Below are positions 45,368-54,678 of a DNA stretch of 64,000 bases, one piece after another. Below the pieces are notes generated by a model. The model was not told where the DNA came from and did no database searches. It saw only the letters and a list, made by a program, of their open reading frames with translations. Location: NCBI RefSeq assembly GCF_900116515.1, contig NZ_FPBA01000012.1, positions 62,001 to 126,000 of the forward strand, written 5' to 3'. Source of the DNA: Geodermatophilus amargosae. GTDB lineage: Bacteria > Actinomycetota > Actinomycetes > Mycobacteriales > Geodermatophilaceae. The translations under genes and the position numbers were made by a program. Position 1 is the stretch's first letter; the number at the start of each line of letters is the position of its first letter.

Positions 45368-47153
45368 TCAGGACCCTGCGCGGTCCCCCCGGAGCGCCGC
45401 CATGCCCGCCTCGAGCCGGGCGCGGGCGGAGTCCCCGGGGGTGCCGGCGTCGGTGCGCACGTCCGGCCGCCGCACCCGGTCGGCGTGGGTGAGGACCCGG
45501 TGCACGCTGCGCAGGAGGTCGTCGGCCTCGGCCGACTCCGGGTCGATCGCGCCCTCGAGGTAGCGGACGACGGCGGGGGCCTCCACCGGCACCGCGCCGA
45601 GCCACACCCGCCCGGTGGACCCGTCGATCGAGACGACGTCGCCCTCGGCCACCACCGTGCCGTCGGGCGCGGTGAACCGCTCCGCCACCGTGTCGACCTG
45701 CAGCTCCCCGGCGCCGCAGACGCAGGCCCTGCCCATCCCGCGGGCGACGACGGCGGCGTGCGAGGTCCTGCCGCCGCGGCTGGTGAGCACACCGACGGCG
45801 GCGATCATCCCGGACAGGTCGTCGGGGTCCGTCTCCCGCCGGACGAGCACCACGCTCTCCCCGCGCCGGGCCCACTCGACGGCGGCCTCGGAGGAGAACA
45901 CCGCCCTCCCGACCGCGGCGCCCGGTGAGGCGCCCGTGCCGCGCGTCAGCTCGGTGGCGTCCCCGCCGGGGGCGACGCGCGGGGTCATCAGCTGGGCGAG
46001 CTGGTCGCCGTTGACCCGCCGCACCGCCTCGTCCATGTCGATGAGGCCCTCGTCGACGAGCTGGGTGGCGATGACGAACGCCGCGGCCGCGGTGCGCGTG
46101 CCCACACGGGTCTGCAGCATCCACAGCCTGCCGCGCTCGACGGTGAACTCGACGTCGCACAGGTCGCGGTAGTGCGACTCCAGGCGGGCCATCGTGGCCA
46201 GGAGCTGGTCGTAGGCGCCGCGGTCGATGCGCTCGAGCTCGGCCAGGGGCACGGTGTCGCGGATGCCGGCGACGACGTCCTCCCCCTGGGCGTCCTGCAG
46301 GTACTCGCCGTACACCCCCCCGCGCGCCGCTGCCCGGGTCGCGGGTGAACGCCACGCCGGCACCGGAGTCCGCGCCGAGGTTGCCGAACACCATCGCGCA
46401 GACGGTGACCGCGGTGCCGGCGTCGTCGGGGATCCCCTCGTGGCGGCGGTAGAGGACCGCGCGGGGACTGTTCCAGGAGTCGAGGACGGCGTCGATCGCC
46501 CGGTCCAGCTGCTCGCGCGGGTCCTGCGGGAAGTCCCGGCCGGTGTGCTCGCGGACGACGTCCCCGAACCGGCCGACGACGGCGCGCAGCTGCTCGGCGT
46601 CGAGGTCGCCGCCCCGCTCGCGCCCGACCTCGTCGAGGACGGACTCGAACTGCTCGCCGTCGATGCCGAGCACCGTCCTGCCGAACACCTGGACCAGCCG
46701 GCGGTAGCAGTCCCACGCGAAGCGGTCGCTGCCGGACCGGGCGGCCAGGCCCTGCACCGAGTCGTCGTTCAGGCCGACGTCGAGGACGGTCTCCATCATC
46801 CCGGGCATCGACGCGGCCGCCCCGGAGCGGACGGCGACCAGCAGCGGGTCCGCCGGGTCGCCGAGGGTCCTGCCCACCGCCTCCTCCAGTGCCGCCAGGT
46901 GCTCGGTCACCTGGCCGGCGAGGTCGGGCGGGGTGCTGCCGTGCTCGAGGTGGAAGCGGCAGGCGTCGGTGGTGATGGTGAACCCGGGCGGCACCGGCAG
47001 CCCCAGGCGGGTCATCTCGGCGAGGTTCGCGCCCTTGCCGCCGAGCAGGTCCTGCTGGTGCCTGTCGCCCTGGCTGAGGTCGCGGACCCGGGTGGCCGTG
47101 CCCGCACCGCTGCCCACCGCGTCCCCGACGGGCGGGTGAGGGGTTCGCGACAC
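45368..47153 (-). pseudogene. PPDK-like PEP-utilising protein, frameshifted in a G-run
   Basis: The N-terminal part (GTG 47153, GAGAGG upstream) is the ATP-grasp domain of pyruvate phosphate dikinase: LLGGKGANLAEMTRLGLPVP, then RSGAAASMPGMMETVLDVG and GVAFTRDPGSG. At the run of seven C at 46315-46321 the frame changes; the next frame continues GVYGEYLQDAQGEDVVAGIR and includes the phosphohistidine domain RGGRTSHAAVVARG. Removing one base restores a single product of about 594 residues. This is shorter than full PPDK (about 870) because the C-terminal PEP/pyruvate barrel is missing. A sequencing error in the homopolymer is a simple alternative to a true pseudogene. Confidence 0.75.
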
Positions 47154-47232
47154 CGCGGGTCCTCTCGGACGGGCCCGGTCCACCTCCGGCCGGGCCCGCC
47201 CATGGTGGCAGCCGGGTGCGACCCGGTGACCC

Positions 47233-47592
47233 TCAGGCGACGAGGACGAACCCGATGACGGCGAACAGCAGCGTCAGCACGCAGACGAGGATGCCGACGT
47301 AGAGGCCGGTGCGGTTGACCGGTGAGGGCGGCGGCGGGACGTAGCGCGGGAACCCGCTGGCCAGTGCGCCGCGCTGGGACTGCGCGGCCTGCTGCGGCGT
47401 GGGCGTGTACTGCGGCTGCGGCGGCAGCTGCACCTGGCCCGGGAAGACGACCTGCGTGGGCGCGGCCGGCTGCGGCGCCGGGGCGCCCGCGGGCGCGACC
47501 CCGGCGGGGACGTACGGCGCGGCCGGGGCGTAGGACCCGGGCCGGGCGTAGGGCCCGGCAGGGGCGACGGGTGAGTGGGGCGGCTGCGACAA
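47233..47592 (-). CDS. Pro/Ala-rich protein with C-terminal membrane helix
   Basis: A 119-residue protein. The first two thirds are Pro, Ala and Gln-rich; VNRTGLYVGILVCVLTLLFA begins the single C-terminal membrane helix. TTG 47592 is chosen because GAGAGG lies seven bases upstream, in a leader very similar to that of the PPDK-like gene. Confidence 0.6.
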   Translation of the reverse strand: MSQPPHSPVAPAGPYARPGSYAPAAPYVPAGVAPAGAPAPQPAAPTQVVFPGQVQLPPQPQYTPTPQQAAQSQRGALASGFPRYVPPPPSPVNRTGLYVGILVCVLTLLFAVIGFVLVA

Positions 47593-47685
47593 CGCGGTTC
47601 CTCTCGAGCGGGCCCGGTGGACCTCCGACCGGGCGGCGCACATGGTGACAGTCCGCCGCCGGGGTGAGAAGGGATCCGCTCGCGG

Positions 47686-48126
47686 TCAGCCGGAGGTGCC
47701 GCAGACCCTCGGGCCGTCCTCGAGCACCACGGTCAGCGTGGCCTCCTCGCCGTCGTCCCAGCGGACCCTGACCTCGCGGGAGTCCTGGTCCCCGAGCGTC
47801 CCGTCCTCGACGCCGACGACCTCGCCGGTGCCGGGGTGCTCGTACGCGGGCAGGATCTCGGCCACGTCGCCGGCGTCGCGCTCGGCCGTGCACAGCAGGT
47901 CGCCGGCGGTCTCGGTGTCGCCGGCCTCGAGGGCGGCGAGGAAGACGCCGACCACCTCGCGGGCCTGCTCATCGCCGCCGCCCCTCACCAGGGGCAGGGC
48001 CACCACCATCGCGACGCCCAGCACCACGGTGCCGCCGAAGACGCCCAGGATCAGCCCGTTGCGGTTGCGGGGCGTCCCGGTGTGCAGGTCCTCGGGGCCC
48101 TCGTCGTACAGGTACGGACCGCTCAT
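47686..48126 (-). CDS. membrane-anchored NTF2-like protein
   Basis: A 146-residue protein with a membrane helix (about residues 24-45) and an extracytoplasmic domain EVVGVFLAALEAGDTETAG, followed by a disulfide-capable pair (DLLCTAE, PRVCGTSG). The layout is like the C-terminal domains of the proteins at 52064 and 53530. ATG 48126 overlaps the dus stop as ATGA. Confidence 0.7.
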   Translation of the reverse strand: MSGPYLYDEGPEDLHTGTPRNRNGLILGVFGGTVVLGVAMVVALPLVRGGGDEQAREVVGVFLAALEAGDTETAGDLLCTAERDAGDVAEILPAYEHPGTGEVVGVEDGTLGDQDSREVRVRWDDGEEATLTVVLEDGPRVCGTSG

Positions 48127-49277
48127 CCGCCGCTCGTCTCCAGCTCCGCGCCGGCCGGCGGACGGGGGTCGTCGCGGTCGTCGAGCCAGCCCTCGGGCAG
48201 CGCCACCGGCCGAGGGCTGCTCGTCCGCCCGCGCGGTCCGCCGAGGACCGCCGTCGGGTAGGGCTGGTCGGGGATGCGCCCGAGCAGGCCGGCCAGCTCG
48301 TCGAGCGAGCTCACCATCGCCAGGGCGCGGCGGACGTCGGAGCCCACCGAGAAGCCCTTGAGGTACCAGGCGACGTGCTTGCGGAAGTCGGTGCAGCCGT
48401 GCAGCTCGCCCTGCTCGGCCGACAGCAGCTGCGCGTGCCGGTACATGACGGCGGCGACCTCCCGCAGCGTCGGCAGGGCCCGGCGCGACTCCCCCGCGAA
48501 GGCGGCGGCGAGGTCGCCGAACAGCCACGGCCGACCCAGGCACCCGCGCCCGATGACGACGCCGGCGCACCCGGTCTCGCCCATCAGGCGCAGCGCGTCG
48601 TCGGCCTCCCAGACGTCGCCGTTGCCGAGCACCGGGATGTCGACGGTCTCGACCAGCCGGGCGATCGGGGCCCAGTCGGCTGTGCCGCTGTAGAGCTGGT
48701 CGGCGGTGCGCCCGTGCAGGGTGATCGCGGCGGCGCCCTCGTCCTGGGCGATCCGGCCGGCGTCGAGGTAGGTGACGTGGTCGGCGTCGATGCCGATGCG
48801 GGTCTTGACGGTGACCGGCACGTCGCCGGCGGCACGGACGGCGGCGCGCACGATGTCGCGGAACAGCACCCGCCGCCACGGCAGCGCCGACCCGCCGCCC
48901 TTGCGGGTCACCTTGGGCACCGGGCAGCCGAAGTTCAGGTCGACGTGCGCCGGGCGGGTGCCGGCGACCTCCTCGTCGACGAGCATCTCCACCGCGCGGC
49001 CGACGGTGGCCGGGTCGACGCCGTAGAGCTGCACCGAGAAGCCGGCCGCCGCCTCCTCGGGCGTGGCCCGGATCATCCGCAGCGTCTTCTCGTTGCGCTC
49101 GACCAGCGCCCGCGTGGTGATCATCTCGCAGACGTAGAGGCCGGCGCCGAACTCGCGGCACAGTGTGCGGAACGCGGGGTTGGTGATCCCGGCCATGGGC
49201 GCGAGCACCACGGCGGGGTCCACGGTGAGCGGCCCGAGCTGCAGCGGGGCGACCGCCGGCGCCAGGGTGCTCGTCAC
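48123..49277 (-). CDS. dusB: tRNA-dihydrouridine synthase, DusB type
   Basis: A 384-residue FMN enzyme that reduces uridine in tRNA. LAPMAGITNPAFRTLCREFG is the FMN-binding start of the barrel; DLNFGCPVPKVTRKGGGSAL has the catalytic Cys118; LHGRTADQLYSGTADW and VIGRGCLGRPWLF are the phosphate-binding parts. GTG 49277 gives the standard length; the open frame upstream is not needed. Confidence 0.93.
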   Translation of the reverse strand: MTSTLAPAVAPLQLGPLTVDPAVVLAPMAGITNPAFRTLCREFGAGLYVCEMITTRALVERNEKTLRMIRATPEEAAAGFSVQLYGVDPATVGRAVEMLVDEEVAGTRPAHVDLNFGCPVPKVTRKGGGSALPWRRVLFRDIVRAAVRAAGDVPVTVKTRIGIDADHVTYLDAGRIAQDEGAAAITLHGRTADQLYSGTADWAPIARLVETVDIPVLGNGDVWEADDALRLMGETGCAGVVIGRGCLGRPWLFGDLAAAFAGESRRALPTLREVAAVMYRHAQLLSAEQGELHGCTDFRKHVAWYLKGFSVGSDVRRALAMVSSLDELAGLLGRIPDQPYPTAVLGGPRGRTSSPRPVALPEGWLDDRDDPRPPAGAELETSGG

Positions 49278-49395
49278 GCCGTCCAGCGTAGGTGGCCGCG
49301 CCCGGTGGCCGGGGTCACCCGCAGGAGGGCCGCCTGCATGGACCCGCTCCTGCCTGGGCAGAGGGGGTCTCCGCCCACCGAGTCCAGGAGCGCGC

Positions 49396-50586
49396 GTGCC
49401 GAGGTCGTCCCCCGCTGCCCTGACGGCGGCCGGCGCTCTGGTCCCCGGCGTTGCCCGCATCGCCGTCCTGCGGTCGAACTTCCTCGGCGACCTGGTGCTG
49501 ACCCTGCCGGCGCTGGCCGCGCTTCGGGCGGCCTATCCCGACGCGGAGATCACCTACCTCGGGGCGCCGTGGCACCCGGAGCTGCTCGAGGGGCGGCCGG
49601 GTCCGTGGGACCGCGTGGTCGTCGTCCCACCCTGGCCCGGCGTCCGCGACGCGCCGGGCGCCTCCCGCGACAGCGCCGAGGTGCGGGACTTCCTCGCCGG
49701 CCAGCGGGACGAGGGCTACGACCTGGCGCTGCAGCTGCACGGCGGGGGCGGCAACTCCAACCCGTTCGTGACCGCCCTCGGCGCGCGCGTGACCGCCGGC
49801 GCCCGCGACGTCGGCGCCCCGCCGCTGGACCGCTGGCTGCCCTACTGCTCCGACCAGCACGAGGTGCTGCGCTGCCTGGAGCTCGTCGGCCTGGTCGGCG
49901 CGGTGCCGGCGACGCTCGAGCCGCGGCTGGCGGTCACCCCGGCCGACGCCGCGGCGGCCGACGGCGTGCTGCCGCCCGGGCCCGAGCCGCTGGTGGCGCT
50001 GCACCCCGGCGCCCAGGACCCGCGGCGCCGCTGGCCGGCGGAGCGCTTCGCCGCGCTGGCCGAGTCACTGGCCGGCGAGGGCGCGCGGGTGGTGCTGGTC
50101 GGCGCGGGCGACGACGACCGGCGCGCGGCCGACGCGATCCGCGCGGCGACGACGGCGCCGCTGCTCGACCTGGTCGGCCGGCTGTCGCTGTCCGCGCTGG
50201 CCGGCGTCCTGGCGCGCTGCCGGCTGGTGGTCGCCAACGACTCCGGCCCGCGGCACCTGGCCGGGGCGGTCGGGACGGCGACCGTCGGCGTCTTCCTCGA
50301 GCGCAACCTGCTCAACGCCGGTCCGCTCACCCGGCGGCGCCACCGGGTGGCCGTCTCGGCCCGCACCGCGTGCCCGGTCTGCGGCGTCGACCAGGGCCGC
50401 GCGCGCTGCGGACACGACGCGTCCCTGGTCGCCGGCGTCCCGCTGGAGACGGTGCGGGCCGCCGCCCTCGACCTGCTCGAGGACGGCGGCCCGTCGGTGC
50501 ACCCGGCGGTGCCGTTCCGCGGAGGTGCACGGGGCACGTCCGCGGAACTGCACGGTCAGCAGCCGGGGAGGCGCGCGGCGAGGTAG
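49396..50586 (+). CDS. glycosyltransferase family 9 protein
   Basis: A 396-residue protein resembling heptosyltransferases: [19 protein letters not shown] at the start, [20 protein letters not shown] in the middle and [17 protein letters not shown] near the end. Late cysteines (CPVCGVD, RCGHD) are present. AGGAG precedes GTG 49396. In a Gram-positive it probably acts on a cell-envelope glycan rather than LPS. Its 3' end overlaps glyS by 31 bp on the opposite strand. Confidence 0.87.
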   Translation: MPRSSPAALTAAGALVPGVARIAVLRSNFLGDLVLTLPALAALRAAYPDAEITYLGAPWHPELLEGRPGPWDRVVVVPPWPGVRDAPGASRDSAEVRDFLAGQRDEGYDLALQLHGGGGNSNPFVTALGARVTAGARDVGAPPLDRWLPYCSDQHEVLRCLELVGLVGAVPATLEPRLAVTPADAAAADGVLPPGPEPLVALHPGAQDPRRRWPAERFAALAESLAGEGARVVLVGAGDDDRRAADAIRAATTAPLLDLVGRLSLSALAGVLARCRLVVANDSGPRHLAGAVGTATVGVFLERNLLNAGPLTRRRHRVAVSARTACPVCGVDQGRARCGHDASLVAGVPLETVRAAALDLLEDGGPSVHPAVPFRGGARGTSAELHGQQPGRRAAR

Positions 50587-51974
50587 GACTCGACCGCGTC
50601 GAGACCGATCCGCTCCTGGCTCATCGAGTCCCGCTCCCGCACGGTCACCGCGTCGTCGGTGAGGGTGTCGAAGTCGACGGTGAGACAGAACGGCGTGCCG
50701 ATCTCGTCCTGCCGGCGGTAGCGGCGGCCGATCGCGCCGGCGTCGTCGAAGTCGACGTTCCAGTTCCGGCGCAGCCGCGAGGCCAGGTCACGCGCCTTGG
50801 GCGAGAGGTCGGCGTTGCGCGACAGCGGCAGGACGGCGGCCTTGACCGGCGCCAGCCGCGGGTCCAGCCGCAGCACCGTGCGGGTGTCGACGCCGCCCTT
50901 GGCGTTGGGCGCCTCGTCCTCGGTGTAGGCCTCGACGAGGAAGGCCATCAGCGAGCGGGTCAGCCCGGCGGCCGGCTCGATGACGTAGGGCGTCCAGCGG
51001 GTGTTGCTGGCCTGGTCGAAGTAGGACAGGTCCACGCCGGAGTGCTCGGTGTGGGTGGACAGGTCGAAGTCGGTGCGGTTGGCGACGCCCTCGAGCTCGC
51101 CCCACTCCGAGCCCTGGAAGCCGAAGCGGTACTCGATGTCGACGGTGCGCTTCGAGTAGTGCGACAGCTTCTCCTTCGGGTGCTCGAAGTGCCGCAGGTT
51201 GTCCGGCGAGATCCCGAGGTCGGTGTACCAGCGGGTCCGCTCGTCGATCCAGTACTGGTGCCACTCCTCGTCGCTGCCCGGCTCGACGAAGAACTCCATC
51301 TCCATCTGCTCGAACTCGCGGGTGCGGAAGATGAAGTTGCCCGGCGTGATCTCGTTGCGGAACGACTTGCCGATCTGCCCGATGCCGAACGGCGGCTTCT
51401 TGCGCGCGGCGCCCATGACGTTGGCGAAGTTCACGAAGATGCCCTGCGCGGTCTCCGGGCGCAGGTAGTGCAGCCCCGACTCGTCCTCGACCGGGCCGAG
51501 GTACGTCTTGAGCATCATGTTGAAGTCGCGCGGCTCGGTCCACTGGCCGGTCACGCCGCAGTTCGGGCAGGTGATCTCGGTCAGGCCGTTCTCCGGGAGC
51601 CGGCCCTTCCTGGCCTCGAAGGCCTCCTCGAGGTGGTCGGCCCGGAAGCGCTTGTGGCAGTTCTGGCACTCGGTCAGCGGGTCGGTGAAGACGCCGACGT
51701 GGCCGGAGGCGACCCACGTCTGGCGCGGCAGGATCACCGAGGAGTCCAGGCCGACGATGTCGTCGCGGCTCTGGACGACGGTCCGCCACCACTGCTTCTT
51801 GATGTTCTCCTTGAGCTCGACGCCCAGGGGCCCGTAGTCCCAGGCGGAGCGGGTGCCGCCGTAGATCTCACCCGACGGGAAGACGAACCCCCGGCGCTTG
51901 CAGAGGTTGACCACCTTCTCGAGGCGGGCGGGGTCGTGCTTCGCTGTCGACGTCGGGGTGGTGCTGGCGCTCAC
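50556..51974 (-). CDS. glyS: glycyl-tRNA synthetase
   Basis: A 472-residue class II synthetase. Motif 1/2 regions are [20 protein letters not shown] and [20 protein letters not shown]; zinc-binding CQNCHKRF and CPNCGVTG lie in the insert; [16 protein letters not shown] motif 3 appears as [17 protein letters not shown]. The anticodon-binding domain is at the end ([14 protein letters not shown]). GTG 51974 has GGAG ten bases upstream. Confidence 0.96.
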   Translation of the reverse strand: MSASTTPTSTAKHDPARLEKVVNLCKRRGFVFPSGEIYGGTRSAWDYGPLGVELKENIKKQWWRTVVQSRDDIVGLDSSVILPRQTWVASGHVGVFTDPLTECQNCHKRFRADHLEEAFEARKGRLPENGLTEITCPNCGVTGQWTEPRDFNMMLKTYLGPVEDESGLHYLRPETAQGIFVNFANVMGAARKKPPFGIGQIGKSFRNEITPGNFIFRTREFEQMEMEFFVEPGSDEEWHQYWIDERTRWYTDLGISPDNLRHFEHPKEKLSHYSKRTVDIEYRFGFQGSEWGELEGVANRTDFDLSTHTEHSGVDLSYFDQASNTRWTPYVIEPAAGLTRSLMAFLVEAYTEDEAPNAKGGVDTRTVLRLDPRLAPVKAAVLPLSRNADLSPKARDLASRLRRNWNVDFDDAGAIGRRYRRQDEIGTPFCLTVDFDTLTDDAVTVRERDSMSQERIGLDAVESYLAARLPGC

Positions 51975-52063
51975 GGGCTGGGTGCTCCATCCGGCTGGCG
52001 GTCGGCGGTTGACCCACCCACGGTAGACGCCCTGCGCCGGGAGCCCCCGGTCGCTCTGCCCCC

Positions 52064-53089
52064 TCAGGAGGAGGTGTAGCCGCAGACGGCCGGTCCGCCC
52101 TCGTCCACCACGGTGACCACGAACGTCGTCTGCTGCCCGCTGTCGAGCGTCACCTCGAAGGTGACCTCGTCGCCGGTCCCGGCGGCCGCCGCGCCGGTGG
52201 CCGAGCCCTCGGCGATCTGCCCGCCGAGGAAGGTGTCGAAGTCGGTCAACAGGGCCTGCCCGTCGGGGAAGCGGCTCTGCCCGTCGGCGCACAGGTCGGC
52301 GTAGGCCGTGTCCCCGTCGCGGTCGACCACCGACTGGACCCACGAGGCGGCGAACTCCGGGCTGCCCGGGATGCCGGGCTCCCCTCCCCCGCCGGTCCCG
52401 CCACCGCCGGGCGGGGTCGAGGCCCCGCCGCCGAAGCCGCCCTCGCCGGAGGGCGAGGACGACGAGGACGAGGAGGACGGCGACGCCGAGGACGACGTGC
52501 TCGCCGACGTCGGGGTCGCGGTGGTGGTGCCACCGCCGTCGTCCCGGTTGAGCAGCACCGCGGCCAGCACGCCGCCACCGACGAGCAGGACGCCGAGCGT
52601 CACCAGGAGGGCGACGAGCGGGCCGCGGCCCTTGCGCGGCGCGGGACCGGGCGCCCCGTACGGGGACTGACCGAAGCCGGGCTGGCCGTACCCCGGCTGG
52701 CCGTAGCCGGGCTGCCCGTACGGGGACTGGCCGTAGCCGGGCCCGCCGTACGGGGGCTGCCCGGGCTGCGCGTACTGCTGCTGTCCGAAGGGCGGCTGTC
52801 CCTGCCCGGGCGGGCCGTACTGCGGACCCGGACCCGGCTGGCCGTACGGCGGCTGACCCTGTCCCGGCGGTCCGTACGGCGGCCGGCCGTGGGGAGGCTG
52901 CTGCGGCGGCGGTCCCCCGGGCTGCTGCACCGGTCCACCGAGGCGCAGCGTGGGGTCGCGCTGCTCCGAGGCGCCGGGCAGCCGGTCGGTGGGCGGGTCC
53001 GGCAGCGGGCGCGGCGGCACGGGTGGGAGGCGAACCTCGCGGGTGCGGTCGGGCGGCGGCGTCCCGTCGTCGTGCGGCGGCTGGCTCAT
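52064..53089 (-). CDS. Pro/Gly-rich membrane protein with secreted C-terminal domain
   Basis: A 341-residue protein. Residues 1-150 are repeats of the type [15 protein letters not shown]; a membrane helix follows (about 158-182), then a Thr/Ser-rich stalk and an extracytoplasmic domain ending in AVCGYTSS with another cysteine at YADLCADGQ. It is paralogous to 53530-54405. The function is unknown; cytosolic Pro/Gly/Tyr repeats followed by an outer domain are common in actinobacterial envelope proteins. Confidence 0.75.
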   Translation of the reverse strand: MSQPPHDDGTPPPDRTREVRLPPVPPRPLPDPPTDRLPGASEQRDPTLRLGGPVQQPGGPPPQQPPHGRPPYGPPGQGQPPYGQPGPGPQYGPPGQGQPPFGQQQYAQPGQPPYGGPGYGQSPYGQPGYGQPGYGQPGFGQSPYGAPGPAPRKGRGPLVALLVTLGVLLVGGGVLAAVLLNRDDGGGTTTATPTSASTSSSASPSSSSSSSSPSGEGGFGGGASTPPGGGGTGGGGEPGIPGSPEFAASWVQSVVDRDGDTAYADLCADGQSRFPDGQALLTDFDTFLGGQIAEGSATGAAAAGTGDEVTFEVTLDSGQQTTFVVTVVDEGGPAVCGYTSS

Positions 53090-53168
53090 CGCGCCTCTCC
53101 CGATCCGGCGTGTGCTGTCCCGCGAAGGCTACGCACCCGGCGGTCCCCGGGCCGGGCACGCGCCGGGA

Positions 53169-53447
53169 TCACCCCGCCGGGAGGTAGGCGCCGGGCTCGT
53201 CCAGGGCGTGCACCCACACCGGTGCACCTGCCACCTTGACCTCCGCGGCAGACAGGGCGCGGCGGTAGGCGCCGACGCCGTCCCAGCGGGTGACCAGCGC
53301 CCACAGCGTCGGGTCGTCGGCACAGCGCCCCGACTCCCCGCCGAGGCAGCCGGGCCGGGCGGCCAGCGCCGCGAGCAGTCCGTCGACGGCGGTGGCGACC
53401 TCGGCCGCCTCGCTCTCGGGCACGCGCAACCGGGTCACCGCGAACAC
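53169..53447 (-). CDS. ABM-domain (monooxygenase-like) protein
   Basis: A 92-residue protein: FAVTRLRVPESEAAEVATAV, LAARPGCLGGESGRCADDP, LWALVTRWDGVGAYRRAL. Spacing and pattern match the antibiotic biosynthesis monooxygenase fold of dimeric ferredoxin-like proteins. GTG 53447. Confidence 0.72.
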   Translation of the reverse strand: MFAVTRLRVPESEAAEVATAVDGLLAALAARPGCLGGESGRCADDPTLWALVTRWDGVGAYRRALSAAEVKVAGAPVWVHALDEPGAYLPAG

Positions 53448-53481
53448 CGGCCCATCGTGCCGCAGCGCCGACGGGAAGACG

Positions 53482-53519
53482 CCGACGGCCGGCCCCGCGG
53501 GTGCGGGACCGGCCGTCGG
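53482..53519 (-). terminator. hairpin after the 53.5-kb gene
   Basis: Arms of 17 bases (CCGACGGCCGG-C-CCCGC and its complement with one mismatch) around a 4-base loop, 11 bp downstream of the stop of 53530-54405. No T-run is visible, as is usual in this GC range. Confidence 0.6.
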
Positions 53520-53529
53520 AGGGGGTGCG

Positions 53530-54405
53530 TCAGCCGAAGTTGCAGACCGTCAGGTCCTGGCCGACCCACACCTGCACGCTCTGGGTGGTGCCGTCGTCCA
53601 GGGTCAGCTCGAACGTGGCGATGTCGACGGAGTTCGCCGGGTCGTACTCCACGCTGACCAGGCCGCCGTCGGCGATCGTCTGGCCGCCCAGGATCTGGCT
53701 GTAGAAGTACAGCGTCAGGTACTCCTCGGGGCCGTACTCGGTGCCGGCCGAGCCCTGCTGGGCCGCGGACTGCAGCTCGGCGCAGGACAGGCCGTAGGCG
53801 GTGGTGAAGTCGAAGTCGTACACCGCCTGGACCCACGCCAGCGCGAGGTCGGAAGAGCCGGGGATCTGACCGGCGTCGGCGCCGCCGGTGTCGTTCCCCA
53901 TCGGCGTCCCGGTGCCGCCGCCGGTGCCCTCACCGCCGTTGCCGGGCGTGCCCGCACCGCCGGGGACCGAGACGGGGCCGCCCATGTCCATGCCCATGCC
54001 GGAGCCGGAGCCGCCACCGCTGCCGGACCCGGTGTCGGACCCGCTGCCGGACCCGCTGCCGGACCCGGTGCCGGACCCGGTGTCGGAGCCGCTGTCGGAG
54101 GAGGTGGACGCGGAGGTGGAGGTCTGCTGCGCCGCGGGAGCCGGGTCGTCGTCACCGCGCAGGAGGAAGAACAGCAGCACGCCGACACCGGCCAGCGCCA
54201 CGACCAGCGCGGTGATCACCCAGGGCAGGGCGCTCTTCATCTGCGGCGGCCGGCCGTAGCCGCCGGGGCCGAAGCCGGGGCCGCCGCCCGGGCCGAAGCC
54301 GGGCGCGCCGTAGCCGCCGGGGGCTCCGTACTGGCCGGGCGCACCGTACTGACCGGGCTGCGCGTACTGACCGGGCGCGCCGTACTGGCCGGGGGGCTGA
54401 CTCAT
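53530..54405 (-). CDS. Pro/Gly/Tyr-rich membrane protein, paralog of 52064
   Basis: A 291-residue protein with GQYGAPG-type repeats (residues 1-52), a membrane helix (about 60-82), a Gly/Ser/Asp repeat stalk (SGSDTGSGTG and similar) and an outer domain LALAWVQAVYDFDFTTAYGL ending in LTVCNFG; the other cysteine is in LSCAELQ. It shares architecture with the protein at 52064. Confidence 0.75.
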   Translation of the reverse strand: MSQPPGQYGAPGQYAQPGQYGAPGQYGAPGGYGAPGFGPGGGPGFGPGGYGRPPQMKSALPWVITALVVALAGVGVLLFFLLRGDDDPAPAAQQTSTSASTSSDSGSDTGSGTGSGSGSGSGSDTGSGSGGGSGSGMGMDMGGPVSVPGGAGTPGNGGEGTGGGTGTPMGNDTGGADAGQIPGSSDLALAWVQAVYDFDFTTAYGLSCAELQSAAQQGSAGTEYGPEEYLTLYFYSQILGGQTIADGGLVSVEYDPANSVDIATFELTLDDGTTQSVQVWVGQDLTVCNFG

Positions 54406-54678
54406 CGTGCTTCATCCGTTCGGTGTGGACGGGCGCTGGGGGCCCGAGAGCACGAGCAAGATAGGGAGGACCCGCCCCCTCGCCTACCGGTTCCTGCGCG
54501 GGAGTTCCGCGACCGGGTCACAGGTGGGTCACGGCCCGGCGACCGGTGTCCCGCCGGGGCAGGCGCCGCGGCCGGGACGCTGGTCGGGACCGGCACCCGT
54601 CCCTACACTCCGCCGACGACCCGCACCCGGCGCCGGCTCCGACGAGCGCCCGCGCTGCGGCACACGGAGGAACGACCG

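Noticed and set aside
48375..52079. A 1234-codon plus-strand open frame
   Set aside because: It runs across dusB, the glycosyltransferase and glyS in other frames and has no protein-like motif.
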